A stretch of DNA of 64,000 nucleotides, from positions 1 through 64,000 of the forward strand of contig JAYNHP010000005.1 of NCBI GenBank assembly GCA_038108155.1, read 5' to 3'. Each line of letters opens with the position of its first letter. Position 1 is the stretch's first letter. Source of the DNA: MED-G20 sp038108155. GTDB lineage: Bacteria; Bacteroidota; Bacteroidia; Flavobacteriales_D; Parvicellaceae. Below, piece after piece: positions 47,251-56,430 of this stretch. The notes below the pieces were generated by a model. The model saw only the letters and a list, made by a program, of their open reading frames with translations. It was not told where the DNA came from and did not search any database. The position numbers and the translations under genes are program-made.

Positions 47251-47716
47251 TTTATTACGATTTGTTAATGTTTGTTAACATAAACTTAACAAAAAATTAA
47301 ACAAAACACACATTAAAATACAAAATATTATGCATTTGTTGCATTAGTGTGATATATACAATATTTAAATGGAATTGAATATATCTTAGGTTTTTAAGAG
47401 CCTTTGACAGAGATACTAATATTTAATTTAATTGTTTTTTTGGGCATTCTTAAACATAGTATCTAACTTTAGAAAAATAATTGACTACAATTTGATTTTC
47501 AAAATTTGTTGAGATAATTAAAAAACTTTATTTTAATTGTCTAACAAATTTTATATATACATATTATAATTTGTGTAATTACACAGAACAAAAAGTAATT
47601 ATTTCATAGTTTTACAGATTGGGAATTAAAAAATTTTATTGCTTTGTGTATATTATACAATATTATGCATACATTTATTTATTAATTTAAAACTAACAGC
47701 TTATTAAACTTACATC
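47251..47716. promoter_or_regulatory. Divergent susC-susC regulatory region
   Basis: This 466-bp, very AT-rich region separates two divergent SusC genes and must hold both promoters. I see a 12-base direct repeat AATATTATGCAT at 47324-47335 and 47659-47670, each near one of the two gene starts. There is also a perfect 14-bp palindrome TGTGTAATTACACA at 47572-47585 and a short GTATATTATAC palindrome near 47648. No open reading frame is supported. A shared regulator binding site is inferred. Confidence 0.5.
47572..47585. repeat. Perfect 14-bp palindrome, candidate operator
   Basis: TGTGTAATTACACA is its own reverse complement. It lies 132 bp upstream of the plus-strand SusC start. A dimeric regulator of the helix-turn-helix type would recognise such a site, but no regulator gene is adjacent. 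Confidence 0.45.
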
Positions 47717-50700
47717 ATGTTGAAAAAATTCTTACTCTTAATTTCAGTTGTTTTTAGTATTAACTTTATAGCACAAAACAGCAGTATATCGGGAACTATT
47801 AAAGACGACGCTACAGGACTTGGGATTCCTTTTGCTACCATACAAATAAAAGATACCGATAAGGGTACCACAACTGATATAGACGGAAAATTTAATATTA
47901 AAGCTGAAACTAATCAGATATTAGTCATAAAAATGGTTGGTTATGTTACTAAAGAAATGTTAGTAGAAGGTTCTGGAAACTTTGATATTAATATGAAAAA
48001 TGAGACACTTAAAGAAGTAGTTGTTGTTGGATATGGATCTCAAGAATCTGAAGATGTTACTGGATCCATTGTACAAGTAGATTCCAAACAGATAATGCAA
48101 ACAGCTGTAGCTGGAACTGCTGATGCTCTTCAAGGAAGAGCAGCAGGTGTCGAAGTAGTCAATAGCAATGGAGCTCCTGGGTCTAATACTGAAGTTAGAA
48201 TAAGGGGATTAGGCTCTATAAATGGATCTCCTGTTTTATATGTTGTTGATGGAATGCCCTTGGACGGAGCTGCGGTTAATGCAATTGCCCCTCAGGACAT
48301 AGCAACAATTGATATTTTGAAAGATGCATCCGCTGCAGCCATTTATGGGGCAAGAGCAGCCGGTGGGGTAATTTTAATAACTACTAAAAGAGGTCAAACA
48401 GGTAAGCCTAAAGTGACTTTTGATAGCTATTATGGTGTACAGTCACTCATTAAAAAAATGGATATGATGAATGCTAGGGATAATGCTACGGCATTTAATT
48501 ATGCAGATGCTGTTAGGGGCGAAACGCCTGATGCAGATTTTGCAGATCCCGATGCTTTAGGGAATGGTACTGACTGGCAAGACTTGCTTTTCCCGGGTGG
48601 ATCCATGTACAATGCACATGTTAATATTTCTGGTGGGTCTGAAAAAGCAACTTACTCTGTTTCTTTAGATTATTTTGATGAAAAAGGAGTAGTACCGTCT
48701 ACTTTTTACAAACGATATTCTTTTAGAAATAATCTAGACTTTGAGCTCTCTAAAAAAATAAAAGTTGGTACTAGTATGAGTTTGGTTCGAGATGGTGGAA
48801 AAGGAACCTCTTTCAATGGAGACAGGCCTGAAAATAGTATTTTATTAGCTGCAATGTCCATGGACCCTACTATTACTCCGACAACTCCTTACACTACATT
48901 CCCTGACACATTGACCTTAGTCCCTGAAGATCACGAACTTTACAGTGCCACAGATTCTTTAGCTTGGATGAATACTCCAAGAGGAAATACAGGAAATCCA
49001 CTAGCTGCCTTACATAGAAACGGCACTCAATATGGCATGACTTGGACTGATAAACTTTTAACCAATAATTATATTGAATTTAAACCATTTGAATGGCTAA
49101 AAATAAAAAGTATTATTGGGTGTGACTATTCAGTCCAAAATGGTTGGTACTACAATCCAATTTTTTATATAGACGCTACCGATAAAAATGATATTGATGG
49201 ATTTGGAAATAATTATAACAAATGGTTTTCTTGGAACTGGGAAAATACTGTCCAAATAGACAAAAGTTTTGGGAACCATACATTTTCTTTGCTTGGGGGA
49301 ACTTCTGCATATGACTGGGATAATAGAAATTATGGTTTTAACAAATCTTATTTGGGTGGTTCCGTTAATAACGAAATAACCTCAAACATGCTTTTAAGTA
49401 ATACTGGGACAATTAATACTGCTTATAATGAAGGTTACAGCGGATTTAGCTACAGAAGATACGCTTCTGTATTTGGAAGATTAAATTATGAATACAACGA
49501 TCTTTACTTTTTTACTGGTACTTTAAGAAGAGATGGTTCTTCAAGATTTGGTTCTGCTGAGAAGTTTGGTATTTTCCCTGGTTTTTCTGCTGGATGGAAA
49601 ATTCATAATGAAAAATTCTTTAAAAACCTACAAAAGAACAGTGGTTTAGATTTTATAAGTTTTTTAAAGTTTAGAGGAGGCTATGGAGAAATTGGAAATA
49701 GTGAGCCAGCTGGAGATTTTGCTTACAATGGTACTACGTCTATTAATAATAGCGCTGTAATTTTTGGTCCTGACGGTACGCAAACCCAAATATCGGGATC
49801 TACTGTGGATTATGTTCCAAATCCATACTTAAGATGGGAAACTATCGGAATGACCAACCTAGCTCTAGACGCAGGATTCTTTAAAAATAAATTATGGGTT
49901 ACTGCGGAATACTATATTAAAACTACATCTGATATGATTATGGGAAATCCAAATATTCTTACTGCATGGGGAGTTGGAGGAGCTGCAAACACTAATATTG
50001 GGTCTATGGAAAACAAAGGTTTCGACTTCTCATTAAGTTATCAAAAATTGGAAGGTGAATTAAATTATTCTATCTCCACTAACATAAGTAGAGTGTCTAA
50101 TAAAATTACCAAGCTGTTGGGAGACGAATCCTTTGTAATACAAGGTGGGAGTTTTCATGCTATGGAATACTATACTAGGACTATTGTAGGTAGCCAAGTT
50201 GGTGAATTTTGGGGTTACGAATCCGATGGAATCTTCCAATCTCAAGATGAAGTAGATGCATTAACATATGTCGACGACAACGGACTTACACAACTTACTT
50301 ACGGATCATCTGTTGGGCCAGGCGATTACAGATATGTTGACCAAAATGGTGATGGTCAGTTGAATGAGGAAGATAAAGTCAAAATAGGTTCTCCTTACCC
50401 AGACTTCACTATGGGAATCACTGGAGATATATCCTATAAAGGTTTTGACTTCAATTTATTTATGTACTGGAGTTATGGAAATGAAATTTTTAATACTGTT
50501 AAAGTATTTACCGAAACGCCTTATGAGCAAACCAACATGTCAAGCTATATGCTTACCGATGCCTGGAGACCTGATAACACAAGTGCTACCATTGCGCAGT
50601 TGGGTGGTGACAGACAAAATAATTACTCTAGATCTTCTGATATGTTTATTGAAGATGGCTCCTTTTTAAGATTTAAAAATATTTCTTTGGGATATACTAT

Positions 50701-50899
50701 TCCAGAAAATCTTTCTAGAAAGGCTAATATAGAAAAATTAAGATTTTATGTAGCTCTTCAAAACTATTTTACAATTACAAAATACTCTGGCCGAGATCCT
50801 GAACTTGGTAGTACGTGGGGAGTTTTTGTACAGAAGGCAGACTTAGGGAATTATACCATTCCTAAAACATTAAATTTTGGAATTAACGCAACATTTTAA
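47717..50899 (+). CDS. SusC/RagA-family TonB-linked outer-membrane transporter
   Basis: The 1060-residue protein has a signal peptide (about 1-20, ending IAQ), a carboxypeptidase-regulatory-like domain (about 23-98), a TonB box near KEVVVVGYG, a plug with VDGMPLDG and ILKDASAAAIYGARAAGGVI, and a barrel that ends TLNFGINATF. It forms the import channel for the glycan-binding SusD encoded 10 bp downstream. The GH5 enzyme behind it suggests a beta-glucan or related polysaccharide as substrate. Confidence 0.93.
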   Translation: MLKKFLLLISVVFSINFIAQNSSISGTIKDDATGLGIPFATIQIKDTDKGTTTDIDGKFNIKAETNQILVIKMVGYVTKEMLVEGSGNFDINMKNETLKEVVVVGYGSQESEDVTGSIVQVDSKQIMQTAVAGTADALQGRAAGVEVVNSNGAPGSNTEVRIRGLGSINGSPVLYVVDGMPLDGAAVNAIAPQDIATIDILKDASAAAIYGARAAGGVILITTKRGQTGKPKVTFDSYYGVQSLIKKMDMMNARDNATAFNYADAVRGETPDADFADPDALGNGTDWQDLLFPGGSMYNAHVNISGGSEKATYSVSLDYFDEKGVVPSTFYKRYSFRNNLDFELSKKIKVGTSMSLVRDGGKGTSFNGDRPENSILLAAMSMDPTITPTTPYTTFPDTLTLVPEDHELYSATDSLAWMNTPRGNTGNPLAALHRNGTQYGMTWTDKLLTNNYIEFKPFEWLKIKSIIGCDYSVQNGWYYNPIFYIDATDKNDIDGFGNNYNKWFSWNWENTVQIDKSFGNHTFSLLGGTSAYDWDNRNYGFNKSYLGGSVNNEITSNMLLSNTGTINTAYNEGYSGFSYRRYASVFGRLNYEYNDLYFFTGTLRRDGSSRFGSAEKFGIFPGFSAGWKIHNEKFFKNLQKNSGLDFISFLKFRGGYGEIGNSEPAGDFAYNGTTSINNSAVIFGPDGTQTQISGSTVDYVPNPYLRWETIGMTNLALDAGFFKNKLWVTAEYYIKTTSDMIMGNPNILTAWGVGGAANTNIGSMENKGFDFSLSYQKLEGELNYSISTNISRVSNKITKLLGDESFVIQGGSFHAMEYYTRTIVGSQVGEFWGYESDGIFQSQDEVDALTYVDDNGLTQLTYGSSVGPGDYRYVDQNGDGQLNEEDKVKIGSPYPDFTMGITGDISYKGFDFNLFMYWSYGNEIFNTVKVFTETPYEQTNMSSYMLTDAWRPDNTSATIAQLGGDRQNNYSRSSDMFIEDGSFLRFKNISLGYTIPENLSRKANIEKLRFYVALQNYFTITKYSGRDPELGSTWGVFVQKADLGNYTIPKTLNFGINATF

Positions 50900-50909
50900 T
50901 TAAATAATT

Positions 50910-52484
50910 ATGAAAAACTTTAAAAAACTTTTATGCTTTATTATCGTCTTTGTTAGTGCATCTTGCAGCAAAGAATGGTTAGAACTAGAACAGCCTGGAA
51001 ACAATGACAAGCCCTATTTTGTAGATGCAGGTAGTGCATATGAAGCGGTAATTGCAGCATACGATGTTCAAGCTTGGAGAATGAATGTAGTTTCTCTTTG
51101 GGCAGTAGGATCGGTAATGTCTGATGATGCTGTTAAAGGCGGAGAAAGTAATGGTGATCAGCAGGGTATGTACGATTGCATGAATTTTAATGCTACTCCT
51201 AATACAGATGTTCCTTCTTGGATATGGGGTGATTTGTATAGAATGATAGCAAGAGCAAGTTTTGCTGTTGATATTATGATAGAACAAGATGCAAGTGGAG
51301 AATATAAAATTCCTATGGATTTGGATTTGAGAAACAGATTTATTGCTGAATGTAGATTTCTTAGAGGCTATTGCTATTTTAGATTGGTGAGAAATTTTGG
51401 GGGTGTAATGCTCTATACTTCTGCTGAAGACGATGGTACTACCCATGGTTCAGACCTTTCTAATGTTAGGGCAAATCCTGAGGAAGTTTACGCTCAGGTA
51501 GAGGCAGATTTATTATTTGCATCTCAATATTTACCTGCTACTGTGCCTTTAGCAGAACAAGGAAGGGCTACTAAAGGAGCTGCTGATGGACTTTTAGCAA
51601 AAGCTTATTTATACCAAGAAAAATGGGGACAAGCAAAAGCTCAATGTGAGGCAGTTGTAAATTCAGGATTGTATGGATTAGAACCTAACTATGGAGATAT
51701 TTTTAGCTCTGCGAAACAATGGGGGCAAGAAGTAGTTTATTCTTTACACATGGTAGAGGACCCTGATGGTAATTGGGGAGAACATGAAGGCTCTTGGTTA
51801 AGTATTTGGTTTGGAGATAGAGACATGGGATGGGGATATGGATTTAGATGTCCAACTACTGACTTTATTAATGCCTTTGAACCTGGTGACGATAGGTTGG
51901 ATGCTAGCGTTGTATTTGATGGAGAATCCATCCCTGGTGTTTTTGGTGGAGCTCCACATGATTTTACCGGCGGGAGCTGGAATCCTCCAACTGGATTTAT
52001 GGGACAAAAATATTTAATTCCTGATAGTGAAAGACCCGTAACGGCAGATTGTAACGGTAATTTAGATTATATTTTTTTAAGATATGCTGACGTTCTTTTA
52101 ATGCATGCTGAGGCTTCTATGGAACTAGGTGATGATGCTAGTGCTATTAGCTCTCTAAATCTTGTAAGAAATAGAGCCGGGTTAAGTGATTATGATCCTA
52201 GTTCACCAGTTATTTCTACATATAAAGAAACATCACTTTTAGGACATGGACCATTGAAAGCTAGTATTTATCACGAACGAAGAGTTGAATTAGGTCTTGA
52301 AAGCGATCGTTTTTATGATTTAGTAAGATGGGGAGATGCAGCTACTGTGCTTCAAAATTTTGATGACAATGGTCAAACTTATGGGAAAAACAACTTTGTT
52401 TCAGGATGTAGTGAACTATTGCCTATTCCAGCTGGAGATATTAGTGCTTCAAATGGTGCAATTGAACAAAATCCTTGCTATTAA
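50910..52484 (+). CDS. SusD/RagB-family glycan-binding lipoprotein
   Basis: The 524-residue protein has lipoprotein Cys19 in SASCSKEW and the usual SusD pattern: AECRFLRGYCYFRLVRNFGG, GAADGLLAKAYLYQEKW with a TPR-like helical core, and the C-terminal YHERRVELGLESDRFYDLVRWGDA motif. It binds oligosaccharide at the cell surface and works with the SusC transporter upstream. The GH5 gene follows after 22 bp, so susC-susD-GH5 form one unit. Confidence 0.93.
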   Translation: MKNFKKLLCFIIVFVSASCSKEWLELEQPGNNDKPYFVDAGSAYEAVIAAYDVQAWRMNVVSLWAVGSVMSDDAVKGGESNGDQQGMYDCMNFNATPNTDVPSWIWGDLYRMIARASFAVDIMIEQDASGEYKIPMDLDLRNRFIAECRFLRGYCYFRLVRNFGGVMLYTSAEDDGTTHGSDLSNVRANPEEVYAQVEADLLFASQYLPATVPLAEQGRATKGAADGLLAKAYLYQEKWGQAKAQCEAVVNSGLYGLEPNYGDIFSSAKQWGQEVVYSLHMVEDPDGNWGEHEGSWLSIWFGDRDMGWGYGFRCPTTDFINAFEPGDDRLDASVVFDGESIPGVFGGAPHDFTGGSWNPPTGFMGQKYLIPDSERPVTADCNGNLDYIFLRYADVLLMHAEASMELGDDASAISSLNLVRNRAGLSDYDPSSPVISTYKETSLLGHGPLKASIYHERRVELGLESDRFYDLVRWGDAATVLQNFDDNGQTYGKNNFVSGCSELLPIPAGDISASNGAIEQNPCY

Positions 52485-52506
52485 AGTATTTTAATATATT
52501 TCTTTC

Positions 52507-55248
52507 ATGAAATTTTATCTTAATGTAATTGCATTGCTCATAGGATTCTATGTCAATGGGCAAACTTTACTACACACCAACGGAAAGGCTATTGTTAATG
52601 CCAACGGTGATACTATCATATTAAAAACAATGAATCTTGGTGGTTGGATGTTGATAGAACCTTATCAACTGCAAGCAGCAGGTGTAGCCTCAGCCCAATG
52701 GGAACTAGAAGAAAAAATAGAACAATTAGTAGGGCCAGCAGAAAAAGAAATCTTTTTAGAGAATTGGTATGCCAATCATGCTAGAAAAATTGACATCGAT
52801 TCTTTAGCTTCTTGGGGATTTAATGCAATTAGACTTCCAATGCATTACAATCTTTTTACATTATCCATTCAAGAAGAGCCTGTTCTTGGTCAGAATACAT
52901 GGCTAACCAAAGGCTTTGAAATGACAGATAGTTTGGTTTCTTGGTGCAAGCAAAATAACATGTATGTAGTTTTAGACCTTCATGCAGCCCCTGGTGGTCA
53001 AGGTGGAAATTCTGGAATTAGTGATTATAACCCTGCTTACCCTTCTCTTTGGGAAGATGTTAATAACCAACATAAAACAATGTCGCTTTGGAAGAAAATA
53101 GCAGAACATTATGTAAACGAACCTACGATTGCGGGCTATGATTTTCTAAACGAAACTAATTGGAATTTGGGGGCCAACGAGCTAAGAAATTTTTATACCC
53201 AGCTTACTGACAGTGTTAGAGCCGTAGATACCAACCATATTATTTTTATTGAAGGAAATTGGTATGCAAATGATTTTAGTGGATTAACTCCTCCATGGGA
53301 TAACAATATGGTTTATAGCCCTCATAAGTATTGGTCTAAAAACTTTCAAGCAGATATTCAGTGGGCTTTAGATATTAGAGACAACTGGAATGTTCCTGTT
53401 TGGTTTGGAGAATCTGGAGAGAATTCCAATACTTGGTTTAGAAATGCCATAAGACTTTTTGAGGATCACGATTTGGGTTGGGCATGGTGGCCTATGAAAA
53501 AGTTAGAGTCTATTTCCTGTCCTATGTCTATAACAAAAACCGTAGACTACGAAAACTTATTAAATTATTGGGATTCTGGAAATAATCCTCCTTCTACAGT
53601 ATCTGCAATTAATACGTTATTTCAATTAACAGAAGACTTAAAGCTAGAAAACTGTACTTACCAAGAGGATGTCATAGATGCAATGTTTAGACAAGTATAT
53701 TCTAACGAAACTAGGCCTTTTGATAGTGTAGCTAAAATACCTGGAAGAATATTTGCTCCAGATTTTGATATGGGTGTAGTTGGGGAAGCCTATCACGACA
53801 ATATAGTTTCTGATTTTCATGTAACTACTGGAGTTTACACTGCTTGGAACGAAGGATGGTCCTACAGAAATGATGGAGCTGATATAAGCGAATGCAACGA
53901 TGTTTACCTTTTTCACAATGGTTATCAAGTTGGTTGGTTTGAAGAGGGAGAATTTTTACAATATGAAGTGGATGTGGATTCTTCTGGAGTTTATGATATC
54001 AACTTTAGGTATTCTGCTTTTAATAGCAACTCAAAAGTAAGTTTTTCTGTGAATGATACTTTATTTACGCCATCTACCGCTTTATCAAATACTAATAATT
54101 GGAGCTTTTGGAATACTGCAACAATACAGGACGTCCTATTAGATTCTGGTCGTCATAAAATTAGATTGCATTGTGATGGGGGTGAGATTAATGTAAATTC
54201 TTTTGAGTTTGTTAGGACAGGGAATATTCAGGACATTAACTCCAACTTTATTTCTGCTAGAACACTAGACATGTATAATGTTGAGATTTTAATGAGCAAG
54301 CCCATTGACTTTTCTTCCATTCCGGGAAGTCTTTTAAATAATCCTAATTCTGATTTTACACTTCATATTGATTCTACTAGTAGCATTTCTATTAATAGTA
54401 TTCAATATGACACAGCCCACCCAAGAATACTTAATTTACAGTTAAGTTGGGCTATAGAAGGTTGGTCTAGTGCAAATTCAGCTCCAACTAAAATTGATGT
54501 CTCCTATTCTGGAACTCAAATCTATGCATTGGATGGCACCATACAATCTACTTTTTCTTATGAGGATGTAGCCAATGGGTTGTCTTGCAATTATAACTGT
54601 ATTCCAGGGATAATTGAAGCTGAAAATTACTTTTTTGAAGATGGAATTGGAGTGGAGGGATGTACAGACGTAGGAGGCGGGGAAAATATTGGCTATTTAC
54701 ATGCTGGTGATTATATAGATTATTATATAAATGCTAAATTTTCTGGAAGTTTCCAGGTGAGTTACAGAAATGCTTCTGATGGTCAAAACGGAAGTCTTGA
54801 AATGCAATTAATTGACAGCTTAGGAAATAGCACTACATTAAACCAAGTAAATTTTACAGCCACTGGAGGATGGCAGAATTGGCAAACGACTAATACTTCA
54901 GAAGTATTCTGGCTAAATAAAGGAATTCACCATATACGAATACTAATTACCAATCAAGAGTTTAACTTAAACTGGTTTAGATTTGATATTGTTGCAGATG
55001 ATGGCATAAATAATTTGCTAGAAAAAACCATTGATGTCCACCCTAATCCAACCAGTGATTTCCTAACTGTAAGAAGTTTAAATGGGCATAAAATAAAGCA
55101 AGTAATGGTTTTTGACTTATATGGAAAGTTAGTGATGAACTCCAATGAAACCATACTAGATTTAAAATCTTTAAATAATGGAATTTATTTCTTAAAAGTA
55201 TTTACTGCAAATCGTGTAGAGGAACTGAAAATTATTAAAAAATCCTAG
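52507..55248 (+). CDS. Secreted GH5 glycoside hydrolase with two CBM6-like domains and T9SS sorting domain
   Basis: The 913-residue protein has a signal peptide (about 1-19) and a GH5 catalytic domain (about 25-370) with MNLGGWML, DLHAAPGGQGG, acid/base Glu216 in FLNETNW and nucleophile Glu302 in WFGESGEN. It resembles exo-beta-1,3-glucanase and cellulase-like GH5 members. Two CBM6-type beta-sandwiches (about 415-580 and 695-835, the second starting GIIEAENYF) and a T9SS domain (VHPNPTSDF) follow. It is expected to act outside the cell on a beta-glycan whose products enter through the SusCD pair encoded upstream. The exact linkage cannot be fixed by eye. Confidence 0.9.
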   Translation: MKFYLNVIALLIGFYVNGQTLLHTNGKAIVNANGDTIILKTMNLGGWMLIEPYQLQAAGVASAQWELEEKIEQLVGPAEKEIFLENWYANHARKIDIDSLASWGFNAIRLPMHYNLFTLSIQEEPVLGQNTWLTKGFEMTDSLVSWCKQNNMYVVLDLHAAPGGQGGNSGISDYNPAYPSLWEDVNNQHKTMSLWKKIAEHYVNEPTIAGYDFLNETNWNLGANELRNFYTQLTDSVRAVDTNHIIFIEGNWYANDFSGLTPPWDNNMVYSPHKYWSKNFQADIQWALDIRDNWNVPVWFGESGENSNTWFRNAIRLFEDHDLGWAWWPMKKLESISCPMSITKTVDYENLLNYWDSGNNPPSTVSAINTLFQLTEDLKLENCTYQEDVIDAMFRQVYSNETRPFDSVAKIPGRIFAPDFDMGVVGEAYHDNIVSDFHVTTGVYTAWNEGWSYRNDGADISECNDVYLFHNGYQVGWFEEGEFLQYEVDVDSSGVYDINFRYSAFNSNSKVSFSVNDTLFTPSTALSNTNNWSFWNTATIQDVLLDSGRHKIRLHCDGGEINVNSFEFVRTGNIQDINSNFISARTLDMYNVEILMSKPIDFSSIPGSLLNNPNSDFTLHIDSTSSISINSIQYDTAHPRILNLQLSWAIEGWSSANSAPTKIDVSYSGTQIYALDGTIQSTFSYEDVANGLSCNYNCIPGIIEAENYFFEDGIGVEGCTDVGGGENIGYLHAGDYIDYYINAKFSGSFQVSYRNASDGQNGSLEMQLIDSLGNSTTLNQVNFTATGGWQNWQTTNTSEVFWLNKGIHHIRILITNQEFNLNWFRFDIVADDGINNLLEKTIDVHPNPTSDFLTVRSLNGHKIKQVMVFDLYGKLVMNSNETILDLKSLNNGIYFLKVFTANRVEELKIIKKS

Positions 55249-55250
55249 CT

Positions 55251-55703
55251 TTAGCACAGCATATCTGCCGCAGAAATTGCTGGTAAAATGGAGGGCTTAA
55301 CGTTGGCAATAAACCCCATTGATTCTACATAGCCAACAGATGCTGAGACCAACTTGTGAGATTGATGACTCTGATTACTGTTAAAATCTAAATCTATAGA
55401 ATCTACTATTATCCCTCTATCTTTTAAATAAATGGCAACATCCACAGATCTAGTGGTTTCTCCCCACAACTTGGTCCACATGTCCTGAATTTTAGGAAGT
55501 TTTTCTTTATGGTATAAAAAATGACAGCCAGTATTGCCAATATGAAAAAGTACAGTGGTTGCATAATTTGTATGCATAGCAATATTTTGGCTATCACAGC
55601 CAACGTGTAGTTTTATTGGGTAACTAGAGTTATCTAAAAAGTATTTCTTTACGTACGAAGAGATTTCATAATCTTTACTGTCCAATAGTTTATTAAAATA
55701 CAT
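55251..55703 (-). CDS. YkuK/DUF458-family RNase H-like protein
   Basis: The 150-residue protein has the DUF458 pattern: IKLHVGCDSQN at the start, HKEKLPKIQDMWTKLWGETTRSVDVAIYL in the middle, an IDLDFN strand, and KLVSASVGYVESMGF ending KPSILPAISAADMLC. The acidic residues match an RNase H-type fold, but activity is not established for the family. It converges on the GH5 gene with only 2 bp between the stop codons. Confidence 0.85.
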   Translation of the reverse strand: MYFNKLLDSKDYEISSYVKKYFLDNSSYPIKLHVGCDSQNIAMHTNYATTVLFHIGNTGCHFLYHKEKLPKIQDMWTKLWGETTRSVDVAIYLKDRGIIVDSIDLDFNSNQSHQSHKLVSASVGYVESMGFIANVKPSILPAISAADMLC

Positions 55704-55884
55704 TTTACTTAGATTATAAAATTCTGTCTTAAATATAAGAATATTTGATGTTCAAAATTTAAATGATTCACAGATTAAAATTATTCATAACAATTCATGA
55801 AGCATTTTACCAATAGACATATTGCAAGCAATTATACTATAATATTACATTTACAGCATAATAAATATTATAGCAACTATTTCT

Positions 55885-56400
55885 ATGAAATTAAAATTGA
55901 TATTTGGCTCAGACACAGGTAATACAGATTTTGTAGTAGAGAATTATTTATTGTATTTGCTCAATGCTTTTGACCTAGAAGTAACAGAAGTTCATAAACT
56001 AGTTGAGAAAGACTGGGTGGATAATTCCCTATTTATTTTGGGTGTTCCAACATGGTATGATGGGGTTTTGCAAAGCGATTGGGAAGATTACTTTGACGAC
56101 TTTAAACAAATAGATTTTAATGGAAAAACAGTAGCAATTTTTGGACTAGGTGACCAAATAGGGTACGATGAATATTTTGTAGACGGCATAGGAATATTAG
56201 CAAAGGTGGTTATTGAAAATGGAGGCAGAGTTATTGGTAATTGGCCCACAGATAATTATAGTTTTGCAGAATCTAAAGCTTTAATAAATAAAGATTATTT
56301 TTATGGGCTTCCACTAGACCAAGACAATGAAGATGAACTTACCCTAGGCAGACTAGAGAAGTGGGTAGAGCAACTAAAAAATGAAATAGCTGAAATTTAA
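55885..56400 (+). CDS. Flavodoxin (long chain)
   Basis: The 171-residue protein has the FMN phosphate-binding loop GSDTGNTDFV, the VPTWYDGVLQSDWEDY and IFGLGDQIGYDEYF flavin-contact loops, and the insert typical of long-chain flavodoxins. It is a soluble one-electron carrier that can replace ferredoxin under low iron. No redox partner is adjacent. The MutS-like gene follows after 30 bp and may be co-transcribed. Confidence 0.93.
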   Translation: MKLKLIFGSDTGNTDFVVENYLLYLLNAFDLEVTEVHKLVEKDWVDNSLFILGVPTWYDGVLQSDWEDYFDDFKQIDFNGKTVAIFGLGDQIGYDEYFVDGIGILAKVVIENGGRVIGNWPTDNYSFAESKALINKDYFYGLPLDQDNEDELTLGRLEKWVEQLKNEIAEI

Positions 56401-56430
56401 TACACCACCTCTAATAGCGATATTTAGTAA

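Noticed and set aside
43912..50899. The two SusC genes as a recent tandem/inverted duplication
   Set aside because: Domain order is shared, but sequence, length and SusD partner types differ throughout.
50985..51446. 153-codon antisense frame inside the SusD gene
   Set aside because: Lies wholly within a well-supported SusD gene; composition (Ser/Ile/His rich) is that of a reverse-frame shadow.
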